Source of the DNA: an uncultured cyanobacterium
GTDB taxonomy: Bacteria > Cyanobacteriota > Vampirovibrionia > Gastranaerophilales > Gastranaerophilaceae
Length of the DNA: 42,981 nucleotides
NCBI GenBank assembly: GCA_902495705.1
Contig: CABUXT010000020.1
Location: forward strand, 1 to 42,981
Direction: 5' to 3'
Part shown: positions 34,460 to 41,774 of the stretch, one piece after another
Position numbering within the stretch: position 1 is the stretch's first letter
Layout: every line of letters begins with the position of its first letter
The notes under the pieces: model-generated
Seen by the model: only the letters and a program-made list of their open reading frames with translations
Told to the model about the DNA's origin: nothing
The model's database searches: none
Made by a program: the position numbers and the translations under genes

Positions 34460-34656
34460 TTGTCGAATCTCCTTTTTACTCACATACTCTCTTATTTGAG
34501 TTCTGTTTAACAATCATCCTATATTTTGTTTTCCATCTCGTATATATATAAAGTATTTCACTTGTAAATAATTGCGCATGTTTTTCTCTTTTGTTAAGTT
34601 TTCTTAATATTTCGTAATATGGTGGGTGGAATCTCAAATAAATCAAGTAGGTCAAT

Positions 34657-34806
34657 GTCATTCTGAACTTGATTCAGAATCTATCCATTTGATTGATAAG
34701 TAATACACAAAGGTCAATTTTTAAAATAAACATTGATAGATTCTGAATAGCAAGAAAATTATGTGTTCGCAATACTCACACAAATTTTCTAAGCTTTCAG
34801 AATGAC
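34657..34806. repeat. Full-length R1 unit
   Basis: This is the clearest complete unit: hairpin A (TTCTGAACTTGATTCAGAA), a 60-base spacer with ATTTGATTGATAAGTAATAC, then hairpin B ending TTTCAGAATGAC. The same layout occurs at 27454-27600 and 41854-42002. Confidence 0.85.
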
Positions 34807-34918
34807 AGGTAAAAGTCATGTCATTTCTATCTAAAATTTTAAAACTACCCATGTGGTTAATAGTCATTTGGGCAATATAAGAGTAAGATTGAAGAAAATC
34901 GGAAAGGAAAATGCTGGA

Positions 34919-35164
34919 ATGACAAAGAATAATTCATTAAAAGCAAAAATTGCAAATAAAAACCTTACAGATAGGGAGTTGGAAGTTTTGGGTTATGTAA
35001 TGAAAGGTCTTACCAACAAAGAGATTGCAAGAATTTTAATGATTACACATCATACTGTAAAAGCTCACGTGGCAGCTATCTTGCGCAAAATTGGCGCAAA
35101 AAACAGACTTGATGCATCTATGATGGCTAAAGAGTGGAATACTGTTAGTCCTCATCAAGGCTAA
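34919..35164 (+). CDS. Stand-alone LuxR/GerE-type DNA-binding protein
   Basis: This 81-residue protein is essentially a single GerE helix-turn-helix: LTDRELEVLGYVMKGLTNKEIARILMITHHTVKAHVAAILRKIGAKNR. It lacks a receiver or ligand domain. The ATG at 34919 with AAAGGA upstream is preferred; the frame stays open from a GTG at 34853. Its last 20 bases overlap the 3' end of lepA on the other strand. It probably binds DNA as a dimer; target unknown. Confidence 0.85.
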   Translation: MTKNNSLKAKIANKNLTDRELEVLGYVMKGLTNKEIARILMITHHTVKAHVAAILRKIGAKNRLDASMMAKEWNTVSPHQG

Positions 35165-36947
35165 GTACAGCCATGAATGCCTCTTGAGGAACTTCCACAC
35201 TACCAACAGATTTCATACGTTTTTTACCTTTTTTCTGTTTTTCAAGTAGTTTACGTTTACGAGAAATATCACCGCCGTAACATTTTGCAAGTACGTTCTT
35301 TCTCATCGCTTTGATTGTTGTTCTTGCAATTACTCTTCCGCCAACGGCAGCCTGAACAGGCACTTCAAATAATTGGCGCGGAATTATTTCTTTCAATTTT
35401 GTTGTAAGTTTTTGTCCGATGTAAAAAGCACTGTCTTCGTGACAAATTACAGAAAGTGCGTCAACGACTTCGCCTGATAGCATAATGTCAAGTTTTACAA
35501 GTTTTGAACGCTTGTATTCGCTAAATTCATAGTCTAAACTTGCATAACCTTTGGTTCTTGATTTTAATTGGTCGTAAAAGTCAGTGATAACTTCGCTTAA
35601 TGGAATTTCATAAGCTAAATCAACACGGACTTTATCAAGATATGTCATATTAATAAATATACCACGTTTGGTTTGTGCCAAATCCATCAATGTTCCCACA
35701 AATTCGTTCGGTGTAATAATTTGAACTTTTACATAAGGTTCTTCAATATAGTCTCTATACTGTGCTGCAGGAAGGTTTGCAGGGTTGTCGATTTCAACAA
35801 CTTCACCATTAGTTTTGTGAACCCTATAAACTACAGATGGCGCAGTTGTGACCAGTGACAAGTTGTATTCACGCTCCAAACGTTCTTGAGCGATTTCCAT
35901 GTGGAGCATACCCAAAAATCCGCAACGGAAACCAAAACCAAGTGCATTTGAGGTTTCAGGCTCAAATGTGATACTGCTGTCGTTGAGTTTTAACTTTTCC
36001 AATGCCTCTTTAAGGTCACCATAATCTTCGTTATCGACAGGATACATACCAGAAAACACCATAGGTAAAGCTTCTTTGTACCCAGGGAGTGGCTCAGATG
36101 CAGGGGCATCAACATTTGTAATTGTGTCACCTACAAATCGTGTCAATTCTTTAATCGAACCTGCAAAATAACCTACATCACCGCAAGTCAACTTATTAAC
36201 AGGCATTCTTGCAGGGGTTTGGTAACCAAGTTCAACAACTTCATATTCCTTATTAGATGCCATAAAGCGAACCTTGTCACCAAGTGAAATTGAACCGTCA
36301 ACAACCTTGAAATAGCATACAGTACCTAGGTATTGGTCATAAACACTGTCAAAAACAAGCGCTCTTAGCGGTTTATCAGAATTATCAACCGGTGCTGGGA
36401 TGTAGTTTACAACTGCCTCCAAAACATCTTCAATACCTTCACCAGTCTTTGCACTCACTGGAATTGCCATAGAGGCATCAATTCCAAGGATTTCTTCAAT
36501 TTCTTGTCTTACGCGCTCAACATCAGCAGAAGGCAAGTCTATTTTATTAATAACAGGAATAATTTCTAAATCTTGTTCAATTGCAAGGTAAACATTGGCA
36601 AGTGTTTGTGCCTCAACCCCTTGAGTTGCGTCAACAATCAGCAAAGCTCCTTCGCAGGCTGCCAATGACCTTGAAACCTCGTAAGAAAAGTCCACGTGCC
36701 CCGGGGTATCAATCAAATTTAGCTCATAATCCTTGCCATCAGCGGCTTTGTAGTTCATTCTTGCGGCATTTAATTTGATAGTAATACCACGTTCGCGCTC
36801 AATGTCCATGGAGTCAAGCAACTGTTCTTGCATATCACGCTGAGCAACAGTCCCTGTTTTTTCAAGAAGTCTGTCAGCTAAAGTTGATTTACCGTGGTCA
36901 ATGTGGGCAATAATACAAAAATTTCTTACGTTATCTCTAGTTTTCAT
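35145..36947 (-). CDS. lepA: Elongation factor 4 (LepA)
   Basis: This 600-residue translational GTPase has G1 AHIDHGKS, the switch region RERGITI, DTPGHVDF, NKIDLPSAD and SAKTG. It is followed by domains II, III, V and the LepA-specific C-terminal domain with CYGGDISRKRKLLEKQKKGKKRMK. It acts on stalled or misassembled ribosomes. TTTACA, 16 bases, TATAAT lies 7 bases before the ATG, without a ribosome site, so the mRNA should be leaderless. It overlaps the LuxR-type gene tail to tail. Confidence 0.97.
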   Translation of the reverse strand: MKTRDNVRNFCIIAHIDHGKSTLADRLLEKTGTVAQRDMQEQLLDSMDIERERGITIKLNAARMNYKAADGKDYELNLIDTPGHVDFSYEVSRSLAACEGALLIVDATQGVEAQTLANVYLAIEQDLEIIPVINKIDLPSADVERVRQEIEEILGIDASMAIPVSAKTGEGIEDVLEAVVNYIPAPVDNSDKPLRALVFDSVYDQYLGTVCYFKVVDGSISLGDKVRFMASNKEYEVVELGYQTPARMPVNKLTCGDVGYFAGSIKELTRFVGDTITNVDAPASEPLPGYKEALPMVFSGMYPVDNEDYGDLKEALEKLKLNDSSITFEPETSNALGFGFRCGFLGMLHMEIAQERLEREYNLSLVTTAPSVVYRVHKTNGEVVEIDNPANLPAAQYRDYIEEPYVKVQIITPNEFVGTLMDLAQTKRGIFINMTYLDKVRVDLAYEIPLSEVITDFYDQLKSRTKGYASLDYEFSEYKRSKLVKLDIMLSGEVVDALSVICHEDSAFYIGQKLTTKLKEIIPRQLFEVPVQAAVGGRVIARTTIKAMRKNVLAKCYGGDISRKRKLLEKQKKGKKRMKSVGSVEVPQEAFMAVLSLDED

Positions 36948-36954
36948 AACTTTG

Positions 36955-36982
36955 ATTATATATGAAAAATAAGGATTGTAAA
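36955..36982 (-). promoter_or_regulatory. lepA promoter, leaderless type
   Basis: On the minus strand TTTACA (36977-36982), 16 bases, and perfect TATAAT (36955-36960) end 7 bases before the ATG at 36947. Confidence 0.8.
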
Positions 36983-37009
36983 TCTGTTACCCCTGACCAA
37001 TGTTAAAGA

Positions 37010-37360
37010 ATGCAAGAGGAGATTTTGGAAGGCAGAAGGGCAAGAAGACAGGAAGGCTGGCTATTTAAAATTGTAGGTCAGCATTGTCATGCCGACAATG
37101 AAAAAATATGGTCATTCTGAAAGCTTAGAAAATTTGTGTGAGCGTTGCGAACGCATAATTTTCTAGCTATTCAGAATCTCTAACTGAACAAATATAATAA
37201 TTGTCATTCTGAACTTGATTCAGAATCTTTTCAATAATCATTATTAGGCTAAGTAATCATTGCTAAATTCTTAAATGGAAAAGACCCTGAAACGAGTTCA
37301 GAATGACATAGACCTTTATGTTTGGTCATAATGTAGGTCGGCATTGTTATGCCGACAATG
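37010..37360. repeat. Repeat cluster upstream of lepA
   Basis: It holds an R3 tract (37020-37061), two R2 hairpins (37073-37100 and 37333-37360), a reversed R1 B hairpin (37111-37179) and an R1 pair of A hairpins (37201-37308). No gene is visible in this 420-base gap. Confidence 0.75.
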
Positions 37361-37369
37361 CTTTCATTG

Positions 37370-37588
37370 CTAAATCACAAAATTAAACAACTCTTGGATT
37401 GGGATGTTCAGTGCATTGGCAATATTTTCAAGATTTTTGACAGTTACATTTGTTTCTCCGCGTTCAATCATTCCAACAAAATTTCTGTTCAAATTCGCAA
37501 GTTCTGCAAGTTTTTCTTGCGAAATCTTTTGTTTTTGTCTTTCAATCCTGATTTTTAGACCTAATTTTTGCACTGTGTCTTTGTTCAT
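37370..37588 (-). CDS. XRE-family transcription regulator
   Basis: This 72-residue protein is one Cro/CI-type helix-turn-helix (KISQEKLAELANLNRNFVGMIERGE, about 20-45, then VKNLENIANAL). It is divergent from a prepilin-like gene. The gap between them has a consensus promoter and a perfect 18-bp palindrome. It probably represses that promoter, and perhaps its own. No clear ribosome site precedes its ATG. Confidence 0.88.
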   Translation of the reverse strand: MNKDTVQKLGLKIRIERQKQKISQEKLAELANLNRNFVGMIERGETNVTVKNLENIANALNIPIQELFNFVI

Positions 37589-37613
37589 ATAAAATATTTT
37601 AATAACTATTATA

Positions 37614-37643
37614 TTGACAATCCACCTAAAATATGTATATAAT
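37614..37643 (+). promoter_or_regulatory. Promoter of the 37664 prepilin-like gene
   Basis: Perfect TTGACA (37614-37619), 18 bases, and perfect TATAAT (37638-37643) lie 20 bases before the ATG. No ribosome site is present in the short leader. Confidence 0.85.
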
Positions 37644-37660
37644 GACTAATATATTAGTCA
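37643..37660. promoter_or_regulatory. Operator-like perfect palindrome
   Basis: TGACTAATATATTAGTCA is a perfect 18-bp palindrome that starts in the last base of the -10 box and covers the predicted transcription start. Its core TAATATATTA recurs in the other XRE/prepilin gap at 41428-41437. It is the best candidate site for the divergent XRE protein. Confidence 0.6.
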
Positions 37661-37663
37661 AGA

Positions 37664-38359
37664 ATGAGGTTAGATTTGTTCTATTTTAAAAATGCTTTTA
37701 CGCTGGCTGAAGTTTTAATCACTTTAGGAATTATTGGAATTGTCGCAGCCATGACAATTCCGAATTTGATTATGGCAAATGAAAAACGCGTGGCGGTGAC
37801 GAGGTTGCAAAAAGCGATTTCTGTATTAAATCAAGCTTATAAGTCGTCTTTTGATGATAATGGAGAGCCTGCAAGTGCTTACGCACTTGGCAGTGAACAA
37901 TATTTTCACGAATATTGGGAACCTTATATAAAAATTCATACTTATTGTACTGATTATATGATTTGCGGATATAGTTCAAACAAACCTTTTACTCAGGCAA
38001 ATAAATTAGTGGCAAATTGGTCTTTGGTTTTGCCAACAGCAAGGGCAACTTTTTATACAATGGATGGGTTCTTATATCAGATTTCAACAGGCGCAAGTTA
38101 CAATGCTGATGGGACTATCGCTGAAGACAAGGATAAAGTTTTGTTAGTTGATATCAATGGTTCGCGTAAGCCAAACCGAATGGGACATGATGTTTTTGTT
38201 CTGCAAAGGATTCCTGATGGTGGCGGTGTACAGCCTTATGGCAACAAATCAGATAATGAAAGTATAGATAAGGGTTGTTCTAATAAAGGTGTAGGTTGGA
38301 CATGCGCCGAAAAGATTCGCCGTGCCGGTTGGAAGATTGAAAAGGATTATCCGTGGTAA
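37664..38359 (+). CDS. Prepilin-like protein controlled with an XRE regulator
   Basis: This 231-residue protein has the short leader MRLDLFYFKNA then FTLAEVLITLGIIGIVAAMTI, the prepilin motif with the usual E5. The later block LLVDINGSRKPNRMGHDVF and the late cysteine pair (GCSNKGVGWTCAEKI) match its relatives at 998 and 40626. The globular part is rich in Tyr and Asn. It should be assembled into, or prime, a pilus or pseudopilus. It is divergent from the XRE gene at 37370 across a promoter-operator gap. Confidence 0.88.
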   Translation: MRLDLFYFKNAFTLAEVLITLGIIGIVAAMTIPNLIMANEKRVAVTRLQKAISVLNQAYKSSFDDNGEPASAYALGSEQYFHEYWEPYIKIHTYCTDYMICGYSSNKPFTQANKLVANWSLVLPTARATFYTMDGFLYQISTGASYNADGTIAEDKDKVLLVDINGSRKPNRMGHDVFVLQRIPDGGGVQPYGNKSDNESIDKGCSNKGVGWTCAEKIRRAGWKIEKDYPW

Positions 38360-38383
38360 TTGATGACACATAGACCTACGTGT

Positions 38384-38540
38384 GCGATTAGAGACCCTGA
38401 AACAAGTTCAGAATGACATATGTTCCCTCGCCCCTTGTGGGAGAGGGGTAGGGAGAGGAGTGTACAGTTAGAGATTCTGAATAGCAAGAAAATTATGTGT
38501 TCGCAACGCTCACACAAATTTTCTAAGCTTTCAGAATGAC
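38384..38540. repeat. R1 and R5 repeats
   Basis: An R1 A hairpin (GACCCTGAAACAAGTTCAGA) lies at 38393-38415, an R5 unit (CCTCGCCCCTTGTGGGAGAG) at 38423-38461 and an R1 B hairpin at 38471-38540. Confidence 0.75.
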
Positions 38541-38542
38541 AC

Positions 38543-38662
38543 CTAAAATCTTCCCCTCAAGCAAAAATAAAATTGCCTGTATTCACAGGCAATAAACTCT
38601 TTTTTATCCAAATAATCTTTTTCATACGGCATGCCAATTCTTTTGGCAAACTTTTGTTTCAT
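38543..38662 (-). pseudogene. Possible remnant of a small gene
   Basis: A 39-codon frame from the ATG at 38662 reads MKQKFAKRIGMPYEKDYLDK and continues KEFIACE before running into a terminator hairpin. The frame extends seven codons further upstream to a TTG at 38683 (LKYAIDRM...). It has protein-like composition but no ribosome site. It may be the tail of a decayed gene or a tiny gene ended by the hairpin. I do not recognise the family. Confidence 0.3.
38572..38593 (-). terminator. Hairpin terminator
   Basis: The perfect 9-bp stem ATTGCCTGT/ACAGGCAAT has a 4-base loop and is followed on the minus strand by TTTATTTTTG. Its presence implies something is or was transcribed leftwards through 38600-38700. 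Confidence 0.75.
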
Positions 38663-38820
38663 TCTGTCAATTGCATATTTCAATTGTCATCATGTATTAT
38701 AAATAATATTAGACTTTTGTCCTAATTTCTATTAGCCATCTTGGTTATTTTAATATAAAATTAATTTTGATAATCATTTTCAGTTTTTATGTTATTATAA
38801 AGAAAAAAGGAGAAAAAATT

Positions 38821-40029
38821 ATGTATAATACTAAAAAAATATCTCAAGATTTGTTCTGGGTTGGTGCAAATGACAGAAGATTATCCCTATTTGAGGGTGT
38901 TTATCCTGTGCCGATTGGAGTATCATACAACTCATATTTATTAATGGATGAAAAAACTGTTTTGTTAGACACTGTAGACAAAACAGTAACTCATCAATTC
39001 TTGGAAAATGTTGCTCATGTTTTGGGTGACAGAAAACTTGATTATTTGGTAATCAACCACATGGAACCTGACCACTGTGCAGAAATTCCTGCAATTTTGG
39101 CAAAACATCCTGATGTAACAATCGTATGTAACGCAAAAATCAAAACAATGCTTGGTCAATTCTTTGATTTCACTATTCCTGAAGAACAATTGATGGTGGT
39201 AAAAGAAGGCGACACACTTAATACCGGTAAACACAATTTGACTTTCGTGTTTGCTCCAATGGTTCATTGGCCTGAAGTTATGGTTACTTATGATACAGTT
39301 GATAAAATTTTATTCTCAGCAGACGCATTTGGTGCTTTCGGAACTGTTGACGGTAATATTTTTGCTGATGAAGTTGATTTTGAACATAGATATATGGATG
39401 AGGCAAGACGTTATTATACAAACATTGTAGGAAAATACGGTCCTCAAGTTCAAGCATTACTTAAAAAAGCATCTGCGCTTGAAATCAAATTGTTGTGCCC
39501 ATTGCATGGCTATGTTTGGAGAAAAGATTTTGACAAATTCATTGATAAATATATGAAATGGTCAACTTATACCCCTGAAATTCAGTCAGTGTTGATTCCT
39601 TACGCTTCTGTTTATGGCGGAACTCAAAATGTTGCAGAAATTTTGGCATCAAAATTGGCAGATTTAGGTGTGAAAAATATCAAATTGTGCGACACATCTG
39701 TGACAGATTCATCTTATGTTGTAGCAGATGCGTTCAAATATTCTCATATCGTATTTGCTGCACCGACATACAACAATGGAATCTTTATTTCTATGGAAAA
39801 TGTTTTGCACGATATTGTTGCGCACAATTTGCAAAATCGTAAAATTGCGATTATTGAAAACGGTTCTTGGGCACCAATGGCAGGAAAATTGATGACAGAA
39901 TTGGTTTCTCAATTGAAAAATTCTGAAATTATCGGTAATAAAGTTACTGTAAAATCAACAATCAAAGAAAATCAAATTGAAGAAATTGAAAATCTTGCTA
40001 AAGCTATTGTAGAAACTTTTTACAAGTAG
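38821..40029 (+). CDS. Flavodiiron protein (A-type flavoprotein, FprA-like)
   Basis: The start is set at 38821, where AAAAAGGAG lies 8 bases before the ATG; an in-frame ATG at 38767 is less likely. The 402-residue protein has a metallo-beta-lactamase-like domain with diiron ligands H80, E82, D84 (NHMEPDH), H149 (MVHWPEV), D168 (SADAFGAFG) and H229 (CPLHGYVW), then a flavodoxin domain (IPYASVYGGTQNVAE). It reduces O2 to water and/or NO to N2O, protecting an anaerobe. It is followed after 28 bases by a ferritin gene. Confidence 0.95.
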   Translation: MYNTKKISQDLFWVGANDRRLSLFEGVYPVPIGVSYNSYLLMDEKTVLLDTVDKTVTHQFLENVAHVLGDRKLDYLVINHMEPDHCAEIPAILAKHPDVTIVCNAKIKTMLGQFFDFTIPEEQLMVVKEGDTLNTGKHNLTFVFAPMVHWPEVMVTYDTVDKILFSADAFGAFGTVDGNIFADEVDFEHRYMDEARRYYTNIVGKYGPQVQALLKKASALEIKLLCPLHGYVWRKDFDKFIDKYMKWSTYTPEIQSVLIPYASVYGGTQNVAEILASKLADLGVKNIKLCDTSVTDSSYVVADAFKYSHIVFAAPTYNNGIFISMENVLHDIVAHNLQNRKIAIIENGSWAPMAGKLMTELVSQLKNSEIIGNKVTVKSTIKENQIEEIENLAKAIVETFYK

Positions 40030-40057
40030 TTGTTTAAAAAAGTAGAAGGAGAAAAAT

Positions 40058-40567
40058 ATGATGGACAAAAAATTAGAAAAAGCATTCAATGTACAACTTA
40101 ACAAAGAATTGTATTCAGAATATTTGTACCTTGCAATGAAAGGTATTTTTGCAGAATTGAAATTGACAGGTTTTGTAAACTGGATGGACGTACAAGTTCA
40201 AGAAGAAAGAGCTCACGCTATGGGTATGTACGATTATGTAATCACTCGTAACAACTACCTTGAATTTGGTGCTATCGACAAACCTGAAATCAAAGGTACT
40301 ACACCGTTGGCTATTTTTGAACAAATTTTGGAACACGAAGAATTTGTTACTGCAAGTATCAATGAATTAATGGATGTGGCAGAAGAAGTTCGCGATAGGG
40401 CTGCTGTATCTTTCTTGGATTGGTATTTGAAAGAACAAGTTGAAGAAGAATCAAATGTTGGTACAGTTCTTGCTAAATTGAGATTGATTGGTGATGATAA
40501 ACAAGCATTGTTCAATCTTGATAAAGAATTGGCAACAAGAACATTCGTTGCTCCTGTGATTGGATAA
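40058..40567 (+). CDS. Ferritin
   Basis: This 169-residue non-haem ferritin has the ferroxidase ligands E17 (KELYSEYLYLAMKG region), E50 and H53 (VQEERAHAMGMYDY), then E94 and Q127-like positions further on (EHEEFVTASI, EQVEEES). It stores iron as a 24-mer and consumes peroxide or O2 in doing so. AAGGAG precedes the ATG (a second ATG follows directly). It is co-transcribed with the flavodiiron protein, forming an oxygen/iron protection unit, and ends at a strong terminator. Confidence 0.95.
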   Translation: MMDKKLEKAFNVQLNKELYSEYLYLAMKGIFAELKLTGFVNWMDVQVQEERAHAMGMYDYVITRNNYLEFGAIDKPEIKGTTPLAIFEQILEHEEFVTASINELMDVAEEVRDRAAVSFLDWYLKEQVEEESNVGTVLAKLRLIGDDKQALFNLDKELATRTFVAPVIG

Positions 40568-40586
40568 GTCGCTCAATAGATATTAC

Positions 40587-40622
40587 AAACAGGTCATGAG
40601 TTTTTCCCATGACCTGTTTTTT
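40587..40622 (+). terminator. Terminator of the flavodiiron-ferritin operon
   Basis: The perfect 12-bp stem AAACAGGTCATG/CATGACCTGTTT has a 9-base loop followed by a T-run. It lies between convergent genes. Confidence 0.92.
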
Positions 40623-40625
40623 AGT

Positions 40626-41399
40626 TTATTTAACATTTTTCACTACATATTTGAAATATTCTCGAGGGTTTTCTTTTGCTTTTTGCGCACAGGCAATGCC
40701 GTTAAATTTGTTAGAAACTTTTAAGTTACAGTATGTATTCATATCTGTAAATGTTGTTCCTCGGTCACCCATTGTTTTTAAAACACCGTCATTGAATTGA
40801 AAAGAGAACAAATCATATCCTGCTTTGTTCGGTGGGGATTGAAACCCATTGATATCCACTGATACAAAAATCGTACCACCGCCACTATTTTCAAACATTA
40901 TATTTGTTCCGTCCATCAAAACCAGTTGCCCATCATCCAAATATGAATCTTGAAATCCGCTTTTTCCATCAAAACTTTTATATGTAGTATAATGCAATAA
41001 TGTCCCATTTTCATCGTAGTCATAGTTAAAGCAGGCTTTTGCTTTGTTCATTCCCTCACCTCTATATACAGCGCCGCAATCAATTGCGTATTTGATATGC
41101 TTGGCAAATTCTTTATAAAATAGTAATCCAGTGTTTTGGTAAGTGGCAGGGTCTAGTGAAACATCATCGGCTTCCATTTGGCGAAAGGTTTGCTGAATTG
41201 TGGAATACGATTTCAAAAATTGGGTGCTTAATCGGTGGGCTTTGTAGTTGTTTATTAGACTTGGAATTGTTATTGCTGCAACAACGCCAATAATTCCAAG
41301 CGTGATTAATACCTCTGCCAGAGTAAATGCGACTTTTACTTTAGCTTGGCTCATTTTTTTCTGCGCAGCGTCTTTTATGTGAGAATAACCGAATTTCAT
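40626..41399 (-). CDS. Prepilin-like protein with divergent XRE regulator
   Basis: This 257-residue protein has a longer basic leader (MKFGYSHIKDAAQKKMSQ...) before AFTLAEVLITLGIIGVVAA, the prepilin motif. The late block VSVDINGFQSPPNKAGYDLF and a C-terminal cysteine pair (YCNLKVSNKFNGIACAQKA) match its relatives. AAAGGTGG precedes the ATG. The gene is divergent from the XRE gene at 41510, repeating the arrangement at 37370-38359. Confidence 0.88.
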   Translation of the reverse strand: MKFGYSHIKDAAQKKMSQAKVKVAFTLAEVLITLGIIGVVAAITIPSLINNYKAHRLSTQFLKSYSTIQQTFRQMEADDVSLDPATYQNTGLLFYKEFAKHIKYAIDCGAVYRGEGMNKAKACFNYDYDENGTLLHYTTYKSFDGKSGFQDSYLDDGQLVLMDGTNIMFENSGGGTIFVSVDINGFQSPPNKAGYDLFSFQFNDGVLKTMGDRGTTFTDMNTYCNLKVSNKFNGIACAQKAKENPREYFKYVVKNVK

Positions 41400-41427
41400 T
41401 CAGACCACCTTTCTTATGTATTTTGCA

Positions 41428-41437
41428 TAATATATTA
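41428..41437. promoter_or_regulatory. TAATATATTA palindrome in the second XRE/prepilin gap
   Basis: This perfect 10-bp palindrome overlaps the likely -10 region of the minus-strand prepilin gene (TATTAT). It equals the core of the 18-bp palindrome at 37643-37660. The sequence is AT-rich, so chance is possible. Confidence 0.4.
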
Positions 41438-41509
41438 CTACCTGTAGATAATATTTTATTAATTTTATTTAATAAAGAATTATTTGCAAGTAATATAAAA
41501 TAAACTCTA

Positions 41510-41731
41510 ATGAATAACGACATTGTAAAAAGAATATTAGCCGATAATGTAAGGATGTTGCGAACAAAGAAACGTTTTTCGCAAGAGGCGGTGGCAGAGC
41601 TTGCAAACATTGGACAAAACCAGATAAGTGAAATTGAAAACGAACACGCAAATCCGAATTTAGAAACCCTTGTTAGAATAGCCAATGCGTTTGATGTCCA
41701 GCTTTCGGATTTATTCACTCGAGTGGATTAG
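41510..41731 (+). CDS. XRE-family transcription regulator
   Basis: This 73-residue protein is one Cro/CI-type helix-turn-helix (RFSQEAVAELANIGQNQISE, then NPNLETLVRIANAF). It is similar in length and layout to the regulator at 37370 and likewise divergent from a prepilin-like gene. No ribosome site precedes the ATG. TAAAAT 8 bases before it may be the -10 of a near-leaderless mRNA. Confidence 0.88.
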   Translation: MNNDIVKRILADNVRMLRTKKRFSQEAVAELANIGQNQISEIENEHANPNLETLVRIANAFDVQLSDLFTRVD

Positions 41732-41774
41732 TGGATTGTTGTTCTTTGTAATGATGTGATTTTGTAAAAACTTA

